Assembly (NCBI GenBank): GCA_017411235.1
Contig: JAFPMR010000297.1
Location: 1-9,443, forward strand
Direction of reading: 5' to 3'
DNA length: 9,443 nucleotides
Origin: Bacilli bacterium
GTDB taxonomy: Bacteria; Bacillota_I; Bacilli_A; RF39; UBA660
Shown: piece by piece, positions 6,376-9,443 of the stretch
Numbering within the stretch: the first letter of the stretch is position 1
How the letters are laid out: each line of letters opens with the position of its first letter
The notes under the pieces: generated by a model
Database searches by the model: none
What the model saw: only the letters and a program-made list of their open reading frames with translations
What the model was told of the DNA's origin: nothing
Program-made: the position numbers and the translations under genes

Positions 6376-7023
6376 TCACTTCCTTAATTCTTCATAGATT
6401 AATTGCTCTATTGATAATAATTCTTTGTTATCAAATTCTAATTTAAAAATCTCTGGAGCATTTAATTGTCCATCAAGTATAATGTTATTTTTATATTTGA
6501 TAGTTAGATTTTTATTTAAATCAATGTATTCTAATTTAGCAAATTGTAATAGATAGAAACAAATGGCATATCCATGTGAGAAGATTGCTATTCTTTTATC
6601 TTTATCATTAGTTAGAATTTCATCTATTACTTCATTCATTCTAGTGATAACATCTCTTTGCGACTCGCCACCTTCGGTTTTGAAATCTTTGTTTTCATAT
6701 TGTTTTACAAACCAATCAGGATGTAAGCCGTCATTTGGTTTTCCTACTCTTCTTTCGTCTAGTCTTTCATCTATGTTAGCTTTTAAGTCATATTTTTCTA
6801 ATAAGTATTTAGCGGTTTGTAAGGTCCTTACACACTTACTAACATATACTTTATCAATGTTTTTAAACTCTTTTAGATTAGCTAATTTCTTAGCTCTTTC
6901 TTCGCCTTTAACACTTAAGATGTCTTTTTCGTTTTGTACTAAAGGAGAATCTGTACTATTGATACCTTCAATAAAATCATGACTTATTCTTTCAGAATGT
7001 CTTATTAAATAGATTGTTGTCAT
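6376..7023 (-). CDS. Histidine phosphatase superfamily protein (phosphoglycerate mutase-like)
   Basis: This 215-residue cytoplasmic protein belongs to the branch-1 histidine phosphatases. It begins with YLIRHSER, where Arg8 and His9 are the binding and phosphoacceptor residues of the RH-G/S-E motif. The second Arg is Arg66 in SKCVRTLQTA, the acidic residue is probably Glu90 in RLDERRVG, and the second catalytic His is His150 in IFSHG. All four catalytic elements are therefore present. Family members dephosphorylate sugars, nucleotides, cofactors or proteins; the substrate here is not identifiable. It is the first gene of the operon with the ABC ATPase and permease, ends in TGA 4 bases before the ATPase start, and shares a short divergent promoter region with yggS. 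SD GGTGA lies 4 bases before the ATG at 7023. Whether it works with the transporter is unknown. Confidence 0.88.
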   Translation of the reverse strand: MTTIYLIRHSERISHDFIEGINSTDSPLVQNEKDILSVKGEERAKKLANLKEFKNIDKVYVSKCVRTLQTAKYLLEKYDLKANIDERLDERRVGKPNDGLHPDWFVKQYENKDFKTEGGESQRDVITRMNEVIDEILTNDKDKRIAIFSHGYAICFYLLQFAKLEYIDLNKNLTIKYKNNIILDGQLNAPEIFKLEFDNKELLSIEQLIYEELRK

Positions 7024-7038
7024 ATTATCACCAATTTA

Positions 7039-7047
7039 ATTATAACA
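7039..7047 (-). promoter_or_regulatory. Extended -10 promoter of the phosphatase-ABC operon
   Basis: The minus strand reads TGTTATAAT, an extended -10, with TATAAT at 7044-7039. The ATG at 7023 follows after only 15 bases, so the leader would be about 9 bases and begin at GGTGA. No -35 hexamer is recognisable at the right distance. Confidence 0.55.
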
Positions 7048-7052
7048 TGAGA

Positions 7053-7058
7053 TATAAT
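7053..7058 (+). promoter_or_regulatory. -10 box of the yggS promoter
   Basis: TATAAT lies 15 bases before the chosen ATG at 7074, the same distance as on the other strand. It is separated by 8 bases from the opposite-facing -10 box. No convincing -35 is seen; the place where it would fall is the SD region of the divergent phosphatase gene. Confidence 0.5.
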
Positions 7059-7064
7059 ATTCTT

Positions 7065-7069
7065 GGTGA
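7065..7069 (+). promoter_or_regulatory. Ribosome binding site that decides the yggS start
   Basis: GGTGA is followed by TAAC and then ATG at 7074. The frame is open further upstream, from an ATG at 7047, but no SD precedes that codon and it lies upstream of the -10 box. Confidence 0.75.
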
Positions 7070-7073
7070 TAAC

Positions 7074-7709
7074 ATGATTAAAGATAGTATAAAAAGTATT
7101 TTAAAAGAATTAAAAAACAGCAAATTGATTGCCGTATCTAAGACTAAACCTGTTAGTGATATTTTGGAAGCTTATGAAGCTGGGGTTAGAGATTTTGGTG
7201 AAAATCATGTTCAAGAAATATTAGAAAAGATTGATAAACTTCCTAATGATATTAGATGGCATATGATTGGTCACTTACAAACAAATAAAGTTAAGGATAT
7301 TGTAGATAAGGTATATTTGATTCACTCAGTAGATACTATTAAGTTAGCTAAAGAAATAGATAAACAAGCAAAGAAGAAAGATTTAGTAGTTAATATTTTA
7401 TTAGAATTAAATATAGCAAACGAAGAATCTAAGTATGGATTTAAAGTTGAAGAATTAGATGCTGCTATAAAAGAGATAAGATTACTTAGTAATGTTAATG
7501 TAGAAGGTTTAATGTGTGTTGCACCTTATACTCCTACTCCTGAAGATAACAGAAAGTATTTTAAAGAAATGTATAACTTAAAGAATAAGTATAATTTAGA
7601 TATATTATCAATGGGTATGAGTAATGATTATTTAATAGCTGATGAAGAACATAGTACTTATGTTAGAATCGGTACTAAAATATTTGGTGAAAGAGATTAT
7701 TCAAAATAA
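7074..7709 (+). CDS. yggS: YggS/PLPBP family pyridoxal-phosphate homeostasis protein
   Basis: This 211-residue protein is a single-domain, alanine-racemase-fold PLP carrier. Lys23 in LIAVSKTKP is the Schiff-base lysine. Other family blocks are present in order: DFGENHVQEILEK, RWHMIGHLQTNK, IHSVDTIKLA, ELNIANEESKYGF, VEGLMCVAPYTP, LSMGMSNDYLIA and TYVRIGTKIFGERDY. The family binds PLP and balances B6 vitamers and amino-acid pools in the cytoplasm, with no enzymatic activity established. It starts about 13 residues before the lysine, shorter at the N terminus than the usual ~230-residue members such as E. coli YggS. Upstream in-frame codons exist, but the SD GGTGA four bases before the ATG at 7074 settles the start. 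In many Gram-positives the gene sits in the sepF/divisome cluster, but here it stands alone, divergent from the phosphatase operon and convergent with the HD gene. Confidence 0.92.
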   Translation: MIKDSIKSILKELKNSKLIAVSKTKPVSDILEAYEAGVRDFGENHVQEILEKIDKLPNDIRWHMIGHLQTNKVKDIVDKVYLIHSVDTIKLAKEIDKQAKKKDLVVNILLELNIANEESKYGFKVEELDAAIKEIRLLSNVNVEGLMCVAPYTPTPEDNRKYFKEMYNLKNKYNLDILSMGMSNDYLIADEEHSTYVRIGTKIFGERDYSK

Positions 7710-7734
7710 AAAAAGCAATTTACATTGCTTTTTT
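7709..7734. terminator. Bidirectional terminator between yggS and the HD-domain gene
   Basis: GCAAT (7715-7719) pairs with ATTGC (7724-7728) around the 4-base loop TTAC. The stem can extend through six A's (7709-7714) pairing with six T's (7729-7734), so a U-tract follows on either strand. The yggS TAA (7707-7709) touches the left edge. The HD gene TAA (7722-7720) lies in the loop, so its last codons form one arm. Confidence 0.85.
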
Positions 7735-8472
7735 ATTTGGCATTTCTTCACCTACATAGGCAAAGAATTCTTCTTTAGTATGTGTTTTAGCATATTCTAA
7801 TAAATCGATAATACCATTATCTTTTGCATATTCTTTTGGATTAACACTAATAGGATGACTAGAAGCATATTTTGATACCTCAATAAAGTTTTTGTCATAT
7901 GGGCATCTACGACGCCAGAATTCTAACCACATTTGTGACCATGTCATACCACTTGCTAATAATTCTTGGACTGTTGGATCTTCTAAAGTATTATTACCTT
8001 CTTGATTATTAAGATCTACACAGCCTTCTTCATCGTATAGCTTAGATTGAATATCACATTCTAATTTGTCACAATAGTAAGCAAATTTAGCTTCCGGTGT
8101 TTTTCTTTCGTCAAATTCATAGATTAATGCTTTTATTTCATCTTTATTAACGAAATTCTTTAAAGCTGCTTCAACAGCTTTATGACCAATAACTCCTTTG
8201 ATATCACGATCTATATCAAATAATGTTAAGTCTCCCATTAAGATTTCTTCCATTTCATGAACTGCTAACATCATGATTACTTTTTTTAAATCTAAGTCAT
8301 AACCATAAGTAGAATGCATAAGAATTGCTAACATTTGAACACCATATACGTGTTCAGCAATACTCTCTACTCTTTCTCTATTTACATGCCAGTCTTTCCA
8401 ACCAGTTCTTACAACATTTTTTAAACTATTACATAGAGCATAACACTCTAGTACTTTTGCTGCTTTTTCCAT
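7720..8472 (-). CDS. HD-domain protein of the YfbR/HDDC2-like (HD_3) type with a variant HE motif
   Basis: This 250-residue cytoplasmic protein has the layout of the YfbR/HDDC2 group, whose studied members are metal-dependent 5'-deoxynucleotidases. Visible elements are Arg34-VESIAEH with His41, the core AVHEMEEILMGDL at 70-82, and YYCDKLECD with Asp135. By recalled E. coli YfbR numbering, His72, Glu76 and Asp81 match His68, Glu72 and Asp77 with identical spacing. The residue after His72 is Glu73, where the motif name-giving Asp is expected. The C-terminal 70-90 residues (from about 170, WSQMWLEFWRRRCPYDKNF) go beyond the core and I do not recognise them. SD AGGTG lies 6 bases before the ATG at 8472. 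It is probably monocistronic, convergent with yggS and divergent from sua5. Deoxynucleotide phosphatase activity is plausible but unproven. Confidence 0.82.
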   Translation of the reverse strand: MEKAAKVLECYALCNSLKNVVRTGWKDWHVNRERVESIAEHVYGVQMLAILMHSTYGYDLDLKKVIMMLAVHEMEEILMGDLTLFDIDRDIKGVIGHKAVEAALKNFVNKDEIKALIYEFDERKTPEAKFAYYCDKLECDIQSKLYDEEGCVDLNNQEGNNTLEDPTVQELLASGMTWSQMWLEFWRRRCPYDKNFIEVSKYASSHPISVNPKEYAKDNGIIDLLEYAKTHTKEEFFAYVGEEMPNKKAM

Positions 8473-8492
8473 ATGTACACCTCGTGAAAGTT

Positions 8493-8520
8493 ATTATAAC
8501 ATATGTTGATAAAAAGTAAA
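8493..8520 (-). promoter_or_regulatory. Promoter of the HD-domain gene
   Basis: The extended -10 TGTTATAAT (8501-8493) has a weak -35 TTTACT (8520-8515) 16 bases upstream on the minus strand. The ATG is 20 bases after the -10. The region overlaps the divergent sua5 promoter at 8506-8520. Confidence 0.55.
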
Positions 8521-8534
8521 TTTTTTCTTATAAT
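8506..8534 (+). promoter_or_regulatory. Sigma-A-type promoter of sua5
   Basis: TTGATA (8506-8511), a 17-base spacer and TATAAT (8529-8534) lie 19 bases before the ATG at 8554. The SD GGAAGTG (8542-8548) follows. The expected leader is about 13 bases. Confidence 0.65.
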
Positions 8535-8553
8535 ATCTAGCGGAAGTGGTTAT

Positions 8554-9443
8554 ATGACCAAAATTATAAATTTTAAAGATGGTATAGATGAATGGGAACT
8601 TAAGGAAATAAAGAAATCATTTGAAGATGGCAAGCTTGTAATATTTCCTACAGAAACTGTTTATGGTATCGGAGCAAATGCTTTAGATAAGACGGCCGTA
8701 GACAGTATCTTTGTTGCTAAAGGAAGAGCTCAAGATAATCCATTAATAGTTCATATTTCTAATTTTGAGATGTTAAAAGATTTAGTAGAAGAACCTAGTG
8801 AATTAGAACAAAAACTAATTGATGCTTTTATGCCTGGTCCATTTACACTAATACTTAAGAAAAAGAATATCATACCAGATAATGTTACTTGTGGTTTAGA
8901 TACAGTTGGAATAAGATTTCCAGAGAATAAAACTGCACAAGCTATTATAGAATATACTGGCTTACCTATTGCAGCTCCTAGTGCTAATATTTCTTCAAGA
9001 CCTAGTGGTACAAAGATAGATGATATTAAAGATGAATTTGATGGTAAGGTAGATATTATTGTTGATGGCGATGAAACTAAGTTCGGTATTGAATCAACTG
9101 TTTGTAAGGTAATTGATGGAGTTCCAACAATTCTAAGACCAGGTAAGATTACACCAGAAGATATTGAAACAGTTATTGGTAAAGTTGATTTAGATAAACA
9201 TATTTTTATGAATACTAAGAGTAATGAAAAGGTAGAATCTCCTGGTATGAAATATAAACATTATGCACCTAATACAGATTGTGTTTTGATATATGGTCAT
9301 AGTGATCAAGATTATATTGATTTAATTAATGAACATAAGAAGAATAAAACTACTATTATTGGTTTTAGTGAACATAAAGATCTATTTAAAGATTGTATAT
9401 TCCATGAATTAGGTTCTAAAGATAATTTAGAAGAAATAAGTCA
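8554..9443 (+). CDS. sua5: Sua5/YwlC threonylcarbamoyl-AMP synthase (3' end beyond window)
   Basis: I translated this by eye from ATG 8554; it stays open for 296 codons to the window edge. The N-terminal YrdC domain (about 10-205) shows VIFPTETVYGIG (29-40), VAKGRAQDNPLIVHI (54-68) with the Lys56/Arg58 pair, MPGPFTLIL (93-101), VGIRFPE (118-124), AAPSANISSRPSGT (140-153), GIESTVC (178-184) and ILRPGKI (193-199). The linker SPGMKYKHYAP (229-239) marks the two-domain Sua5 form, and the small C-terminal Sua5 domain begins after it. Sua5 proteins usually run to about 340-350 residues, so roughly 50 are missing beyond the edge. The enzyme makes L-threonylcarbamoyl-AMP from Thr, bicarbonate and ATP, the first step of the t6A37 modification of ANN-reading tRNAs, in the cytoplasm. 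SD GGAAGTG precedes the ATG. The identification is firm. Confidence 0.95.
   Translation, partial: MTKIINFKDGIDEWELKEIKKSFEDGKLVIFPTETVYGIGANALDKTAVDSIFVAKGRAQDNPLIVHISNFEMLKDLVEEPSELEQKLIDAFMPGPFTLILKKKNIIPDNVTCGLDTVGIRFPENKTAQAIIEYTGLPIAAPSANISSRPSGTKIDDIKDEFDGKVDIIVDGDETKFGIESTVCKVIDGVPTILRPGKITPEDIETVIGKVDLDKHIFMNTKSNEKVESPGMKYKHYAPNTDCVLIYGHSDQDYIDLINEHKKNKTTIIGFSEHKDLFKDCIFHELGSKDNLEEIS

Larger units (their letters stand above)
7025..7072. repeat. Perfect 10-bp inverted repeat framing the divergent promoters
   Basis: TTATCACCAA (7025-7034) and TTGGTGATAA (7063-7072) are exact inverse complements separated by 28 bases. Each arm contains the ribosome site of one divergent gene, read as TTGGTGATAAY-ATG on both strands. 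The repeat may be only a shared SD consensus, or a real operator or structural element. Confidence 0.6.

Noticed and set aside
6376..6378. Use of TGA as a Trp codon (Mycoplasma code)
   Set aside because: TGA here is followed in 4 bases by the next start codon, the protein is already of full length, and all Trp positions I read in the window are TGG.
6563..6982. Open frame of 139 codons on the plus strand
   Set aside because: It is antisense to the histidine phosphatase gene, whose catalytic motifs are all intact; the Ser/Leu-rich product reflects the opposite strand.
7014..7073. N-terminal extension of the YggS protein from an upstream start
   Set aside because: The added residues do not match the family, they precede the -10 box, and a well-spaced GGTGA precedes the ATG at 7074.
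8325..8519. Open frame of 64 codons on the plus strand
   Set aside because: It is mostly antisense to the start of the HD-domain gene and runs through both divergent promoters; no ribosome site was seen.
1..9443. CRISPR array, tRNA/rRNA gene, insertion sequence, phage or defence cassette
   Set aside because: Gaps are all under about 110 bases and are explained by terminators and promoters. No spaced direct repeats, transposase, integrase or RNA-gene landmarks were recognised.

Overview
The window is AT-rich, gene-dense bacterial DNA. It suggests a low-GC Gram-positive bacterium, in the broad area of Bacilli, Erysipelotrichia or gut RF39-like lineages. The evidence is the strong A/T bias at third codon positions, Shine-Dalgarno (SD) sites of the AGGAGG/AGGTGA type, short hairpins with seven T's as terminators, and a lipoprotein L,D-transpeptidase with SH3b repeats. 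Trp is read from TGG, and the histidine phosphatase gene stops at TGA and then couples to the next gene. This supports the standard bacterial code rather than the Mycoplasma code. The exact taxon cannot be fixed from the window.

Layout. Positions 1-890 (minus) hold a membrane-anchored glucosaminidase-like cell-wall hydrolase that is cut by the window edge. At 999-2231 (minus) is an M29 metallo-aminopeptidase. At 2283-2675 (minus) is a small flavin split-barrel protein of the PPOX family. At 2719-4068 (minus) is an L,D-transpeptidase lipoprotein. Positions 4157-7023 (minus) form a three-gene operon of histidine phosphatase, ABC ATPase and ABC-2 permease (NatAB/YhaQP-like). Diverging from it is a YggS-type PLP homeostasis protein (7074-7709, plus). 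This converges on an HD-domain protein (7720-8472, minus) across a shared bidirectional terminator. Diverging from the HD gene is a Sua5 threonylcarbamoyl-AMP synthase (8554 to the window end, plus), cut at its 3' end.

The genes are mostly housekeeping or envelope genes, each with its own transcription signals; only the phosphatase-ABC set is clearly an operon. No mobile element, CRISPR array, tRNA, rRNA, defence cassette or obvious novel multi-gene system was found. No gene-free stretch exceeds about 110 bases.

The most distinctive structure is in the intergenic regions. Terminators overlap stop codons, the next promoter starts a few bases after the T7 tract, and several -10 boxes lie about 15-20 bases from the start codon, so predicted transcripts begin almost at the ribosome binding site. 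Two pairs of intergenic regions share near-identical designs, and the 50-bp divergent region at 7024-7073 is close to mirror-symmetric. Two enzymes carry a substitution at a residue normally tied to catalysis or metal binding: HE instead of HD in the HD protein, and Phe instead of the expected Tyr in the aminopeptidase.
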